A stretch of 64,000 nt of DNA from Bacteroidaceae bacterium (GCA_017444485.1 JAFSWM010000015.1:20193-84192), one strand, 5' to 3'. Counted from the first letter of the stretch, positions 44,997 through 54,428 are shown. Notes: a model not told the origin generated them from the letters alone. A program made the numbers and translations.

Positions 44997-47222
44997 TCAA
45001 TGGTGTGCTCCGCCTATGATGACTTTGCGGCCACGGGTGATGTAAATGCCGGGGGTGGTGTGAGGGGCGCTGAGGGCGCGTCCGTCGAGGGTGTACCAGC
45101 CAGCGGCGGGGTGGGGAGCGGTTAGTGAGGAGGCGATAGCCGTGGCAAGCCCGCCGTCTATGGCATCAACGAAGTAGTAGCGTGAGGTGAGGGCGCTGGA
45201 GGCCGGTGCGGCGAGGTAGGCCTTGTGCGCCCCATTGGTGAAGGCTGCGCCGCTCGGTGCGCCGTAGTAGAAGCCTGCCGTGCCGAGGTCGTTGTTGCGG
45301 TTGAGTGAGAGTTTGTAGTAGATGTCGCCGCCCGTGGTGGTAGTCTCGGTGTCTGTGCCGCGCATCATGCTGCCCACGGGGGCTTCGCCGGCTTCTGTGG
45401 TGTAGGGGAACTTGTAGTGGCCAGGCGTTTCGGAATAGAGTATCACGCCAGTGGCCTGCGGCAGGATGTCGCCCGCGTCGTAGGGCTTTACACAGACCAG
45501 TCGTCCGCCCTCCAACTTATAGGCGAAAGCCCCGATGCCGCTGGGGATGACAAATGCCTTGTCGCTATAATAGAGCGACGCGAACTGTGCGGCGCTAATC
45601 CTCACGTTGGCGAAGCGCGGTGTGGCATTTACTGCGATGTCGCTCTTGGGGTCGGTGTCGTTGTAGGGCAGTGTGGGGATTAGTTCCTCCTTCGTGCCGT
45701 CGGTTTTAATCAGATAGATGGAACTAACGTTGAATGCTGCGGATGCCGTGGTGTTTTGTTTCAGTGTGATAGAGGCAATCTTATCGGGCGTCGGGGAGAG
45801 GATTTCGCTGAAGTTGAATGTGCGAGTTGTCACAGCGCCAACGCCCACCTCAGTCGTTGTGCCGTTGTAATAAAATGTCAAACGAAAACGAGTTCCACCT
45901 GGTTTGGTGGGGAAATTAACCTCTATCCCCGTGTAGTCGCTCAGTGAGATAGAGTCGTGGAGCAACACCACTTGCCCATATCGTTTGTAGGTGAAAGCGT
46001 AGGAGATGTCGTAGTCGTCTCTGACGGGCAGGAGTGAGGCATAAGAGCCATCGTAGTAGGCGTCCAGGATGGTCTCAGCCAGGTCGGGCTGATTGAAGGC
46101 GGGCATGGCGCGGAAGGTCCTGTCGGTGAGCCCCATCCAGTAGAAGGCCGCGATGCCCGCGTCCTTGCAGCGCGTGATGAAGTCGGCAGCAAAATCAAGG
46201 AAATGGCTGCGAACGGCTTTATAATCATTGTCGCCGTTCTGCGTGCCCCATTCGGTGAGTACAACGGGTACGTTGTTGGTGGTCTTGAAGATGTTGAGGT
46301 TGTTAAACTGAGAATTGAGGTCTGCGTCCCATGAGCGTGGATTGCCATTGTCCTCCACGATGCGCGGGTAAGCGTGCACGCCGAGGATGAGGTGGTCTTC
46401 CGCTGCATCGGTGGGCATCACCATCTTTGAGAGCGGGTGGGTGATGTAGGCGCTCCATGTGCCACGTGCGGCACACGAGGCGTAGGTCTTCACGATGAGG
46501 TTGCGCTGTGCGTTGTTTCCACCCGTGGCACGCACGGCGGTCACAAAACTCTGGGCGTAGGCGTTGATGGCGGCATAGGCGTCAGCGGCCACTTCAGCAT
46601 CATATTTGTCTTCGCAGGCGTAGGAGGCGTAGTTCCAGGAGTTGTAACTGTCGAGCAGTTCGTTGTATCCCTCGAAGATGAGCCGCTCGTCGTATTCGAT
46701 GAAGGCGTTTGCAATCTGCGTCCAAAGGCTCTCGAAGCGGGCGTGGTTGTCCGTCCAGTTGGCCATGGTTGCTTTTATCCACGGGTTGCCTGGGAAGGTG
46801 CTACCTTCGTAGTGTCCATCGTGGTGTACGTTGATGATGCAATACATACCCTGGTCCAGCACATAGTCCACCACCTCCTTCACGCGCGCCATCCATGCGG
46901 CGTCCACATTGCCGCTGGCGTCCATGTGGGGATACCAGGTGACGGGCACGCGCACGGCTCCAAATCCTGCCTCACTCAGCATCTGCATCAGTGCAGGCTG
47001 TGTGAGCGGCTGGCTACGCAATTTCTCGGTGATGGCGGGGTCAGAGACGCTGGCGCTGTGGGAGTCGAGCGTGTTGCCGAGGTTCCACCCCACCTTCATG
47101 TTCGTCACCGCCTCTGTAGCGGTCTCAAAGGTCTGTGCCCGCAGGGTAGGGAGGCAGAGCATGGCGGCTATCAAGAGGGCTGTGGCTAGCCGCGTGAGTG
47201 GGGAGAGGAATGTGTGTCGCAT
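44997..47222 (-). CDS. Secreted glycoside hydrolase family 5 (cellulase-like) with C-terminal module
   Basis: 741 residues from MRHTFLSPLTRLATALLIAAMLCLPTLRAQ, a signal peptide. Upstream in-frame ATGs at 47246 and 47381 fall in the repeat element and were rejected. GH5 domain about 28-400: N-term MKVGWNLGNTLD, VRVPVTWYPHMD, IINVHHDGH, acid/base Glu in LIFEGYNELLDS, nucleophile Glu in PVVLTEWGTQN. A carbohydrate-binding-like beta domain (about 410-520) and the shared module (about 540-741) follow, ending WYTLDGRALS and GIYITRGRKVIIGG. It should cut beta-glucan or mannan outside the cell. No promoter motif was found; a repeat element lies 22 bp upstream. Confidence 0.88.
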   Translation of the reverse strand: MRHTFLSPLTRLATALLIAAMLCLPTLRAQTFETATEAVTNMKVGWNLGNTLDSHSASVSDPAITEKLRSQPLTQPALMQMLSEAGFGAVRVPVTWYPHMDASGNVDAAWMARVKEVVDYVLDQGMYCIINVHHDGHYEGSTFPGNPWIKATMANWTDNHARFESLWTQIANAFIEYDERLIFEGYNELLDSYNSWNYASYACEDKYDAEVAADAYAAINAYAQSFVTAVRATGGNNAQRNLIVKTYASCAARGTWSAYITHPLSKMVMPTDAAEDHLILGVHAYPRIVEDNGNPRSWDADLNSQFNNLNIFKTTNNVPVVLTEWGTQNGDNDYKAVRSHFLDFAADFITRCKDAGIAAFYWMGLTDRTFRAMPAFNQPDLAETILDAYYDGSYASLLPVRDDYDISYAFTYKRYGQVVLLHDSISLSDYTGIEVNFPTKPGGTRFRLTFYYNGTTTEVGVGAVTTRTFNFSEILSPTPDKIASITLKQNTTASAAFNVSSIYLIKTDGTKEELIPTLPYNDTDPKSDIAVNATPRFANVRISAAQFASLYYSDKAFVIPSGIGAFAYKLEGGRLVCVKPYDAGDILPQATGVILYSETPGHYKFPYTTEAGEAPVGSMMRGTDTETTTTGGDIYYKLSLNRNNDLGTAGFYYGAPSGAAFTNGAHKAYLAAPASSALTSRYYFVDAIDGGLATAIASSLTAPHPAAGWYTLDGRALSAPHTTPGIYITRGRKVIIGGAHH

Positions 47223-47244
47223 GGTTCTGGTAGGTGTGTATATC

Positions 47245-47446
47245 ATTGAATATTGACCGTTGACCGTTAGCAAAACCCGATGCTGCCGGTGTTGCATCCC
47301 TGGGAGCGCGGGCGTCTCGCCCGCGGGTTTTGCTTTCTGCGCTTCGGCGGGCGGGGACGCCCGCGCTCCCAACCCTTGCAATAGGCGGGCTGACGATTGC
47401 TAATGTTCAATGTTCAATGTTCAACGTTCAACGTTCAATGTTCAAT
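47245..47446 (-). repeat. Heptamer-bordered intergenic element, copy C (complete)
   Basis: Read on the minus strand it starts 4 bp after the symporter stop with six heptamers (ATTGAAC/GTTGAAC, 47405-47446). A core follows with GGGAGCGCGGGCGTCCCCGC, the inverted GACGCCCGCGCTCCC, and GCAAAACCCG...CGGGTTTTGC. It ends in inverted heptamers at 47245-47265, 22 bp before the GH5 start. Core order matches copy A. Confidence 0.8.
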
Positions 47447-47450
47447 GGAT

Positions 47451-50048
47451 TTATGCTTCGGGGCGCGTCTTCCATGTCAGCCCGCGCTGTTCGTCGCGCT
47501 GCGGCCAAACGTAGGAGAGGAGCAGGGCCACGACGACGCTGACGGCCATGGAGACGAAGCCGAAGAGCAGGAAGGAGGCTGGTGTGCAGAAGTTCATCCA
47601 CATCACCACGGCAGTGCCACAGAGGAAGCCTATCAAGGCAGCGCGGCTGCCGATGCGCGGGAAGAAGATGCCCATCATGAACAGTCCGCCGATGCCGCCG
47701 CTGAGCAGCCCGAGGATGGTGTTGAAGTAGTCGAGCAACGACTGAATGTCCACCATGGCCATGAGAATGGCGATGAACATACCGATGAGACCGGCGGCGA
47801 TGCCCGCATAGCGTGCCGTCTTGAGTTTGCCTGCGTCGCTCACCGTGCGGAAGCGGCTCCAGAAGTCCACGGTGAAGGCAGTGGAGATGCTGTTGATGTT
47901 GGAGGCTATGGTGCTCATGGTGGCCGAGAAGACGGCGGCGATGAGCAGTCCGGCGAGTCCGGCAGGCAGTTGGCTCATCATGAAGAAGGGGAAAATGGCG
48001 TCGGTCTTCTGCATGGTGATGTCCATGGCAGCAGGGTGTGTCTTGAAGAAGGTGTAGAGCCCCGTGCCGATGGTGAAGAAGGCGATGGTGACCACCACTG
48101 ACATCAGGCCGTTGGTCAGGATGCCGCGTGCCGCGCTCTTCTCGTCCTTGGTGGTGAGGTAGCGCTGTATCACGGTTTGGTCGCTGGTGTAGGAGATGAG
48201 GTTGTTGGCCAGTCCACCGAGGATGACCACCCAGAACGTGGCGCTCTTCCAGTCAAGGCTCCACACGAACATACGGAACTTGTCGTTGTCGGTGGCAATC
48301 TGCCAGAAGTCGCTCGCCCCGTTCTCTCCGGTCTGCACGATGAGGTATCCGGCGGCAATGATAGCGCCGCCCACGAGGATGATGCCCTGTATCACATCGC
48401 CCCATACTACGGCCTCCACGCCGCCCATGGTGCAATATACAATGGTGATGACGGCCATCAGTACGATGCAGATATAGATGTCGATGCCCGTCACGGCGGT
48501 CATGGCCAACGAGGGCAGGAAGATGACGAGTGCCGTGCGTGCCACCATGAACACGATGAAGAGCAGCGAGGCCATGAAGCGTGTGGCGTAGTTGAAGCGG
48601 CGCTCCAGGTATTCATACGCCGTAGTCACGTTCAGGCGGCGGAAGAAGGGCAGGTAGTATTTGATGACGGGGAAGGACACCAGCAGGATGCAGATCTGCA
48701 TGGGGTAGTAGGTCCAGTCAGTGGCGTAGGCCTTGGCGGGGATACTCATGTAGGTGATGGCGCTGAGCATGGTGGCGAAGATGCTGATGCCGGCGGCCCA
48801 CCAGGGGATGCGTCCGCCACCCTTGAAGAAGTCCTCGCCGCCTTTCTGTCTGCGCATGAAGTACACGCCGAGGCCAATCATTCCTACCAGGTAGAGCAGC
48901 AGCACGGCCCAATTTAGCAGTCCGAACTGCGCAGTGTAGCCCACGCTCGCGTCGGTCACGGCGGCGGAGCGCACACCGGGCTTCTCTTCGCCATTGATGA
49001 CATACCAGTGTACGCCGCCCAGCGCATCTTTCACCGGCACCACGGCGGCACCGGCGCGTGCCAGTTCCTTACCCTCAAAGAGGCGTGCCCAGGCATCGGT
49101 CACGGTTTGATAGACCATCAGATTCGGGCTGAACTTATACCACTCGGCGGGGTGGCTGAGGTAGTCGTCGGCGGGAGCAGCCAGAGCCTGCTCGAAGACG
49201 TCTTTGTTCACGCCGCCGATGCATACAATGTGCCCGCAGCCGCTGGGCACCGCCGATGCGCCGATGAGGGCTGCGGGCTGTGCCTCGCCATAGGGCTGAA
49301 TGGCTGCGATGGTGCGCCAAGTCTTGGTGTTGAAGTCAAATGCCACGCCGTCGGTCACCGCTTTTTTTGTGGCAGGGTCGTATCCTCCGAGCAGGTAGAA
49401 TGCTGCGCCCACAGCCGCACTCTGTACGGCGGCGCAGGGTTGTACGCGGGGCGAGCCGGGGAAGTCGGGCAGTGCCTCCCATGCCGCACCGTTCTGGCTC
49501 AGATCGATGCAGAACGCCTTGCATGCGGCCTTGCCGTCGGTCTGTCCGCCAGCCACATAGACCATGCTGCCGTTTGCTGCGGCGGCCATTTGGTCAAGCC
49601 CTACGGGGAGGGCGGGGAGCGGTGTCACGCTGCCGTCTTTCTGGATGAGGCAGGCGGCCTTCTCGCTCTGTTTGCCATCGGTCGTGCCGCCGATGCATAC
49701 CACGCCTTTGTCCGTCGAGACGCTTGCGCCATAGGCCAGGGCTTTGGGCAGCGTGCCCACCTTTTGCCACTGTGTCCCTTGCGTGCTGGGCGTAAGGGTA
49801 TAGATGTCGGCGTAGAACTTCTTCGTGCCGCCCTCGGCAGCCGGCGTGTCGGGGAAGTTGCAACCACCCGCCACGATGAGTGTGCCATCGGCTTGTCCGG
49901 CGAATGCGGCGGCCACGCCTTGCGTGCCACCCACTTGCAGCGGGGCAACAGGAGTCAGTGTGAGGTCATTGAAGCGTACTTCGCTTTGAGCCGTTGCGAG
50001 AAGCGCGGGCAGCAGGAGCACCAGGAGTGCTCGGAGCGTGTTTTTCAT
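47451..50048 (-). CDS. Kelch-type mutarotase fused to a sodium:solute symporter (sialate type)
   Basis: 865 residues. Signal peptide (about 1-20), then a six-bladed Kelch propeller (about 25-365; repeated GG-x-x-(N/T)-D motifs such as VVCIGGTTDGK, MVYVAGGQTDGK, AFYLLGGYDPAT) like the cyclically permuted NanM mutarotases. From about 372 a full SSS-family transporter begins (NWAVLLLYLVGMIGLGVYFMRRQKGGEDFFKGGGRIPWW, GYLIVQTGENG, TSDQTVIQRYLTTKDE) with about 13 membrane segments. The periplasmic sugar epimerase is thus tied to its own importer; N-acetylneuraminate is the likely substrate, by analogy. A repeat element follows its stop. Confidence 0.87.
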   Translation of the reverse strand: MKNTLRALLVLLLPALLATAQSEVRFNDLTLTPVAPLQVGGTQGVAAAFAGQADGTLIVAGGCNFPDTPAAEGGTKKFYADIYTLTPSTQGTQWQKVGTLPKALAYGASVSTDKGVVCIGGTTDGKQSEKAACLIQKDGSVTPLPALPVGLDQMAAAANGSMVYVAGGQTDGKAACKAFCIDLSQNGAAWEALPDFPGSPRVQPCAAVQSAAVGAAFYLLGGYDPATKKAVTDGVAFDFNTKTWRTIAAIQPYGEAQPAALIGASAVPSGCGHIVCIGGVNKDVFEQALAAPADDYLSHPAEWYKFSPNLMVYQTVTDAWARLFEGKELARAGAAVVPVKDALGGVHWYVINGEEKPGVRSAAVTDASVGYTAQFGLLNWAVLLLYLVGMIGLGVYFMRRQKGGEDFFKGGGRIPWWAAGISIFATMLSAITYMSIPAKAYATDWTYYPMQICILLVSFPVIKYYLPFFRRLNVTTAYEYLERRFNYATRFMASLLFIVFMVARTALVIFLPSLAMTAVTGIDIYICIVLMAVITIVYCTMGGVEAVVWGDVIQGIILVGGAIIAAGYLIVQTGENGASDFWQIATDNDKFRMFVWSLDWKSATFWVVILGGLANNLISYTSDQTVIQRYLTTKDEKSAARGILTNGLMSVVVTIAFFTIGTGLYTFFKTHPAAMDITMQKTDAIFPFFMMSQLPAGLAGLLIAAVFSATMSTIASNINSISTAFTVDFWSRFRTVSDAGKLKTARYAGIAAGLIGMFIAILMAMVDIQSLLDYFNTILGLLSGGIGGLFMMGIFFPRIGSRAALIGFLCGTAVVMWMNFCTPASFLLFGFVSMAVSVVVALLLSYVWPQRDEQRGLTWKTRPEA

Positions 50049-50113
50049 AAGTATTAGTTTTCTTTGTAGTGTTTCAAAGTCATCCGATGGCCATTGCAGC
50101 GACCATCAGTGGG

Positions 50114-50121
50114 CAAAAGTA
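50114..50121 (-). promoter_or_regulatory. Bacteroidota -7 box upstream of the Kelch-symporter gene
   Basis: TACTTTTG on the minus strand, 66 bp before the ATG at 50048. Confidence 0.55.
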
Positions 50122-50269
50122 GCGAAAAGCGTACTGAAAAGGAAGTGGCGGGCACGTATTTTCGTTTTTCTTAGCGTTTTGTCCGATGTCTGTGGCGGCT
50201 CATCGGGTGGAGGATGCAGTGTTCGTCGTCCGTTTCTTCATGAATGCGCCGACCGCGGCTGTGGTCTTT

Positions 50270-51397
50270 CTAATTGATGGCTATGTCCAGGGCTTTCCTG
50301 ACCACGGGGGCCATGTCGTAGTACTTGTACTCGGCCAGCCGTCCGCCGAAAACCACGCTCGGGGTGTCGTCGGCGAGGCGGCGGTATTGCTCGGCGAGGC
50401 GGTTGTTGCGCTCGTCGTTGATGGGATAGTAGGGCTCGCCCCCTGGCTGCCACTCCTCGCTGTATTCGCGCGAGATGATGGTGTGGGGATTGTCGTACAC
50501 CTGGCTGCCGAAGGCTTCGAAGTGCTTGTGCTCAATGATGCGCGTGTAAGGGACGTCGTCGGCGGTGTAGTTCACCACGGCGTTGCCCTGATAGTTGGGC
50601 GTGTCCAGCGTCTCCTGCTCGAAGCGCACGCTGCGGTACTCCAGGTGCCCGTAGCGGTAGCCGAAGTATTCGTCGATCTGTCCAGTGAAGACAATCTTTC
50701 GGGCCATGGCTTCCCACTCTGCACGTTGCTGGAAGAAGTCTGCATCGGTGCGCGTCTCCACACCTTTGAGCAGCCCTTCGATGAGTCGGTTGTAGCCGCC
50801 GCAGGGTATGCCTTGGTAGGTGTCGTTGAAGTAGTTGTTGTCGAAAACCCACCTTACGGGCAGCCGCCTGATGATGAAGGCCGGCAGTTCGCTGCACGGG
50901 CGTCCCCATTGTTTCTCGGTGTAGCCTTTGATGAGCCGCTCGTAGATGTCGCGCCCCACCAGTGCTAGGGCCTGCTCCTCGAGGTTGCGGGGCTCTCCCC
51001 CCGTCTTCCCGATGGCTTCCTGCTGTTGTGCTTCAATGATGCGTTGCGCTTCGACGGGTGTGCTGACGCCCCACATCTGGTAGAAGGTGTTCATGTTGAA
51101 CGGCAGGTTGTAGAGCCGCCCCTTGTAGTTGGCCACGGGGGCATTGGTGTAGCGGTTGAACTCCGCGAAGCGGTTTACGAAGTCCCACACCTCGCGGTCG
51201 GATGTGTGGAAGATGTGTGCGCCGTATTTGTGTACGTTGATGCCTTCGGCCTCTTCGCAATAGACGTTGCCGCCCAGGTGCTGCCGCTTGTCGATGACCA
51301 GGCAGCGTTTGCCGGCCTGGTGGGCACGGTGGGCGAAGGTAGCCCCGAAGAGTCCCGAGCCTACGATCAGATAGTCGTATGCGGGCTTAGTCTTCAT
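50270..51397 (-). CDS. glf: UDP-galactopyranose mutase
   Basis: 375 residues from MKTKPAYDYLIVGSGLFGATFAHRAHQAG, which carries the FAD-binding GxGxxG-like motif; the start at 51433 adds unrelated residues. GGNVY, KYGAHIFHT, VANYKGRLYNLPFNMNTF, KGYTEKQWGRPCSELP and RLAEYKYYDM are signature segments. It converts UDP-galactopyranose to UDP-galactofuranose for cell-surface glycans. The gene overlaps phnW-like by 11 bp and is the last of the five-gene phosphonate operon, which ties galactofuranose to the same product. Confidence 0.94.
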   Translation of the reverse strand: MKTKPAYDYLIVGSGLFGATFAHRAHQAGKRCLVIDKRQHLGGNVYCEEAEGINVHKYGAHIFHTSDREVWDFVNRFAEFNRYTNAPVANYKGRLYNLPFNMNTFYQMWGVSTPVEAQRIIEAQQQEAIGKTGGEPRNLEEQALALVGRDIYERLIKGYTEKQWGRPCSELPAFIIRRLPVRWVFDNNYFNDTYQGIPCGGYNRLIEGLLKGVETRTDADFFQQRAEWEAMARKIVFTGQIDEYFGYRYGHLEYRSVRFEQETLDTPNYQGNAVVNYTADDVPYTRIIEHKHFEAFGSQVYDNPHTIISREYSEEWQPGGEPYYPINDERNNRLAEQYRRLADDTPSVVFGGRLAEYKYYDMAPVVRKALDIAIN

Positions 51398-52520
51398 CGT
51401 ATTTTGCCGGAACTTGCACGCCATGTGCCTCAAACGCTTCGCGCAGCGTGCGGAAGAAGGCCTTGATGTCGGGCTCGTCTATTGCTCCGAGCGCACAGAG
51501 GCGGAAGGTGTCGGTGGTAGAAATCTTGCCCGGGTAGATGGTGAAGCCGCGCTCGTAGCAATAGTCGTGGATGCAAGTGAAGTCCCAGTTGCTGTCGTCG
51601 GGATAGCGCACGCTGGCCACCAGCCCAGACTGTATGTCGCGACGGATGGCCTCGCGCAGGCCCATCTCCTCGAGCCCGTGGTGTATGGCCTCCATCACGC
51701 GCTTGTGGCGAGCGAACTTCGCTGCCTCGCCTTCCTGAAAGTATTCTTTCAGGGCTTGAATGGCGGCATAGACGGTCTGTACGGGCGGCGTGAAATGCAT
51801 CTCTCCGGTCCGCTCGAAGCAGTCGTATTGCATAAACAGGTTGCAATAGTACGAGCGTTTGGGATACTCCTGGCTCTTGCGGACGATCTCTTCGTTGCCG
51901 ATGATGAACGAGAGGCCGGCCATGCCCATCAGCCCCTTTTGTGCCGAGGCCATGCAGAAGTCCACGTTGTCGTGCTCCATGTCGAAGGGTATCATGCCGA
52001 GCGACGAGGTGGTGTCGGCTACGAAGATCGCGCCGTGGCGGTGGGCCATCGCGCCGATCTGTCGTATGGGGTTGAGCACGCCGGTACCCGTCTCGTGGTG
52101 TGTGGTATAGACCATTGCCACGTCGGGGTTCTCGGCGAGTGTGCGCTCCACCTCGTTGAGGTCGGGCTGGGCGAAGACGGATGATTTCAGGTCGATGTGC
52201 GGCAGGCCGTAGTAGCGGCACACTTCCACGGCGCGCGAACTATACGCTCCGTTGTTGATCACCAGCACCCGTCCGTTGGCGGGCAGCAAGGAGTTTAGGC
52301 AGATGTCTATGTTGATGGTCCCCGAGCCGCAGAAGAGCACCGAGGTGTATTTCTCAGCCGGTGCGTGGGCGATGCGCAGCAGGTCGGCACGCAGTTGCCT
52401 CATCAGTCCGGCAAACTCTTTCTCACGGGGGCAGATGTCCGGCATCACTTGTGCCATCTTCACCGTGTCGGTGGTGGTGGCGGGGCCGGGGTTGAGCAGG
52501 ATGTTCCTTTTGATGTTCAT
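51387..52520 (-). CDS. phnW: 2-aminoethylphosphonate:pyruvate transaminase-like enzyme
   Basis: 377 residues of the class V aminotransferase family. Start NILLNPGPATTTDTVKMAQVMPDICPRE matches AEP transaminases; Asp169 (FVADTTSSLG) and Lys195 (FCMASAQKGLMG) should bind pyridoxal phosphate. In a PEP mutase operon this enzyme works in the biosynthetic direction, aminating phosphonoacetaldehyde to 2-aminoethylphosphonate. No phosphonatase gene (phnX) or phosphonate importer is next to it, which argues against a degradation role. 4-bp overlap with the nucleotidyltransferase gene. Confidence 0.9.
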   Translation of the reverse strand: MNIKRNILLNPGPATTTDTVKMAQVMPDICPREKEFAGLMRQLRADLLRIAHAPAEKYTSVLFCGSGTINIDICLNSLLPANGRVLVINNGAYSSRAVEVCRYYGLPHIDLKSSVFAQPDLNEVERTLAENPDVAMVYTTHHETGTGVLNPIRQIGAMAHRHGAIFVADTTSSLGMIPFDMEHDNVDFCMASAQKGLMGMAGLSFIIGNEEIVRKSQEYPKRSYYCNLFMQYDCFERTGEMHFTPPVQTVYAAIQALKEYFQEGEAAKFARHKRVMEAIHHGLEEMGLREAIRRDIQSGLVASVRYPDDSNWDFTCIHDYCYERGFTIYPGKISTTDTFRLCALGAIDEPDIKAFFRTLREAFEAHGVQVPAKYDED

Positions 52521-53293
52521 AGGTGGGGGATTATGTGCTTTTCGGCGTACTCCAGGTCGCGCACGTCGTCGATCTCATACCATTTCAGCCCCTCCTCGCA
52601 GAGCACGTGGACGGGCATCAGGTGGCGCGACATGTGTAGGAGTTCGTATTCGTAGCCCAGTTTGGGGAGTTGCTCCGCCTTGGTGGCGTAGTCGGCGCAC
52701 ATCTGGCGGTAGAAGGCCGATGAGAGTTTGTGGATGCCCACGAGTTCTCCTTTCGCTTTGAGTTCTTCCTTGTTTACGGAGCAGTTGGCGAGCCGCCCGT
52801 CGGCATCGGCTTCCACATAGTATTGATCCTGGAACTTTATCACGGGCGTGATGAGCATCACGTCGGGGTGGGGGCAGTCTTGCAGCGCCGTGATGGCCCT
52901 GCGCTCAAACACCAGGTCGCTCTCCAGCAGCAGGAAGTCATCATCGCCAATCACGTCGCGGCAGTTGTAGAGTGTGTACATACTGTTGGTATCGGCATAT
53001 CGCGGGCTGTAGCAACAAGTCACCTCTGGGAATTGCTCCGCCAGCCTGTCGTATGCCTCGTGCATGTGTCCGGTGCCAATGATGATGCGCTTGATGCCAC
53101 AGCCGAGGAGCGTCTCCACGGCTCGGACCACCATGGGTTTCCCGCCCGCTGGTACAAAGCCTTTGGGGAGCGTCTCGGTCATATCGCCGAAGCGTGTGCC
53201 CAGTCCGGCGGCCATAATCACCGCTGTGGTGACGCGCTGGGTGGCTCGCGCCGCGGTGGGGCGGGTGCTCGGGGCGTTAGTTGCTGATTTCAT
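52517..53293 (-). CDS. Nucleotidyltransferase, probable 2-aminoethylphosphonate cytidylyltransferase (PntC-like)
   Basis: 258 residues. A sugar-nucleotidyltransferase fold of the LicC/PntC type: VIMAAGLGTRFGDMTETLPKGFVPAGGKPMV (about 25-55), DFLLLESDLVFERRAI (metal-binding Asp), and KWYEIDDVRDLEYAEKHI near the end. LicC makes CDP-choline; PntC relatives in PEP mutase operons make CMP-AEP, the activated donor. The first 20 residues are low-complexity (T/A/R) and overlap the decarboxylase gene by 17 bp; a start farther in is possible. The substrate is inferred from operon context. Confidence 0.8.
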   Translation of the reverse strand: MKSATNAPSTRPTAARATQRVTTAVIMAAGLGTRFGDMTETLPKGFVPAGGKPMVVRAVETLLGCGIKRIIIGTGHMHEAYDRLAEQFPEVTCCYSPRYADTNSMYTLYNCRDVIGDDDFLLLESDLVFERRAITALQDCPHPDVMLITPVIKFQDQYYVEADADGRLANCSVNKEELKAKGELVGIHKLSSAFYRQMCADYATKAEQLPKLGYEYELLHMSRHLMPVHVLCEEGLKWYEIDDVRDLEYAEKHIIPHL

Positions 53294-54428
53294 GGGGCAT
53301 AATGTCAGTGGCAGCAGGGCGAGCGAGTTCTTGCATAAAGGCCTCCTTGTTTTTTGTGGGCGTGGTGGTGGGGCGCCCCAGGTCGTCGCGCGAGCCCACG
53401 TTCACCCTCAGTTCCAGGAGCACGGGCCCTTGCAGCCCATTGAGCCTTTGCAGCGCCTCGGCAATCTCTTCGCGTGTGGCGGCCCTGAAGGCGTGGCGGT
53501 ATCCGCTGGCTTCGGCGATGGCCACGGCGTCGATGGCGTAGCCCACGGTGGGCTGTCCGCCGACGCTCTCGTGCGCGTTGTTGTTGAACAGGATGTGGAA
53601 GAAGTTGGCGGGCTTTGCCGCTGCGATGACGCCCAATGCGCCGGTGTGCATGATGAATGCGCCGTCGCCGTCGAAGCAGAATACGCGCCGCTCGGGCTTT
53701 TCCAGTGCAATGCCCAGCGCTATGCTGCTGCTGTGGCCCATGGAGCCCACGGTGAGGAAGTCGTGGCCGTGTCCCTGATGGCGCGCTTCGCGGTGCTCAA
53801 ACAGTTCGCGCGATAGTTTGCCGGTGGTGGAGACCACCACGTCGTCGCTGCGCAGGCTGTCGGTGACGAGGCGCATGGCCTCCTCGCGGCTCATGGGGTT
53901 GGCGTTGGCACGGGCGTTTCGCAGCGTGTAACTGCCGAAGGTCCCTTTGCGCACCACCAGTGCGGTGGGTGCTTTGCGCTGCATCGCCAGTTCGGTCTGC
54001 TGGCGTATCTGCCCCACATCCTCCAAAATGGTGTAGGGTATCTGCATCGCTTCAAGCAGGGCAGGCGTCACCTCTCCCTGCTTCACATGCTGGGGCTCGT
54101 CGTGCACGCCCGGTTCTCCGCGCCAGCCCACCAGGAGCACCATGGGAATGCCGTACACCTTCTCATCGGCCAGCGAGAGGAGCGGGTTCACCGTGTTGCC
54201 CAGGCCTGAGTTTTGCATATACACCAGCGCGGGCTCTGCGGTGGCCAGATAGTGCCCCGCGGCGATGCCCACGGCATTGCCCTCGTTGGCCGCTATGATG
54301 TGGCGGTTGGCCGGCGCGGTGTCGGTGATGTAGGCACAGATGTTTTTCAGCAACGAGTCGGGCACGCCGGTGAACAGGCTGATGCCGCTCGCGGTAAATG
54401 CGTCGTAGGCTTCCTTGACGTCGATCAT
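53277..54428 (-). CDS. Phosphonopyruvate decarboxylase
   Basis: 383 residues, thiamine-diphosphate enzyme. N-terminal half: FTGVPDSLLKNICAYI and AANEGNAVGIAAGHYLAT with the cofactor-activating Glu49. C-terminal half: RRVFCFDGDGAFIMHTGALGVIAA (GDG at 254-256) and the N-N-x-A-H-E-S-V-G-G-Q stretch near 280, the magnesium/diphosphate site specific to this family. Converts phosphonopyruvate to phosphonoacetaldehyde, the step that pulls the unfavourable PEP mutase reaction forward. Overlaps the PEP mutase gene by 4 bp. Confidence 0.93.
   Translation of the reverse strand: MIDVKEAYDAFTASGISLFTGVPDSLLKNICAYITDTAPANRHIIAANEGNAVGIAAGHYLATAEPALVYMQNSGLGNTVNPLLSLADEKVYGIPMVLLVGWRGEPGVHDEPQHVKQGEVTPALLEAMQIPYTILEDVGQIRQQTELAMQRKAPTALVVRKGTFGSYTLRNARANANPMSREEAMRLVTDSLRSDDVVVSTTGKLSRELFEHREARHQGHGHDFLTVGSMGHSSSIALGIALEKPERRVFCFDGDGAFIMHTGALGVIAAAKPANFFHILFNNNAHESVGGQPTVGYAIDAVAIAEASGYRHAFRAATREEIAEALQRLNGLQGPVLLELRVNVGSRDDLGRPTTTPTKNKEAFMQELARPAATDIMPHEISN

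Noticed and set aside
51387-52520. AEP transaminase as part of phosphonate degradation
   Set aside because: Degradative phnW is usually next to phnX and phosphonate transporter genes. Here it overlaps PEP mutase operon genes, so the biosynthetic direction is favoured.
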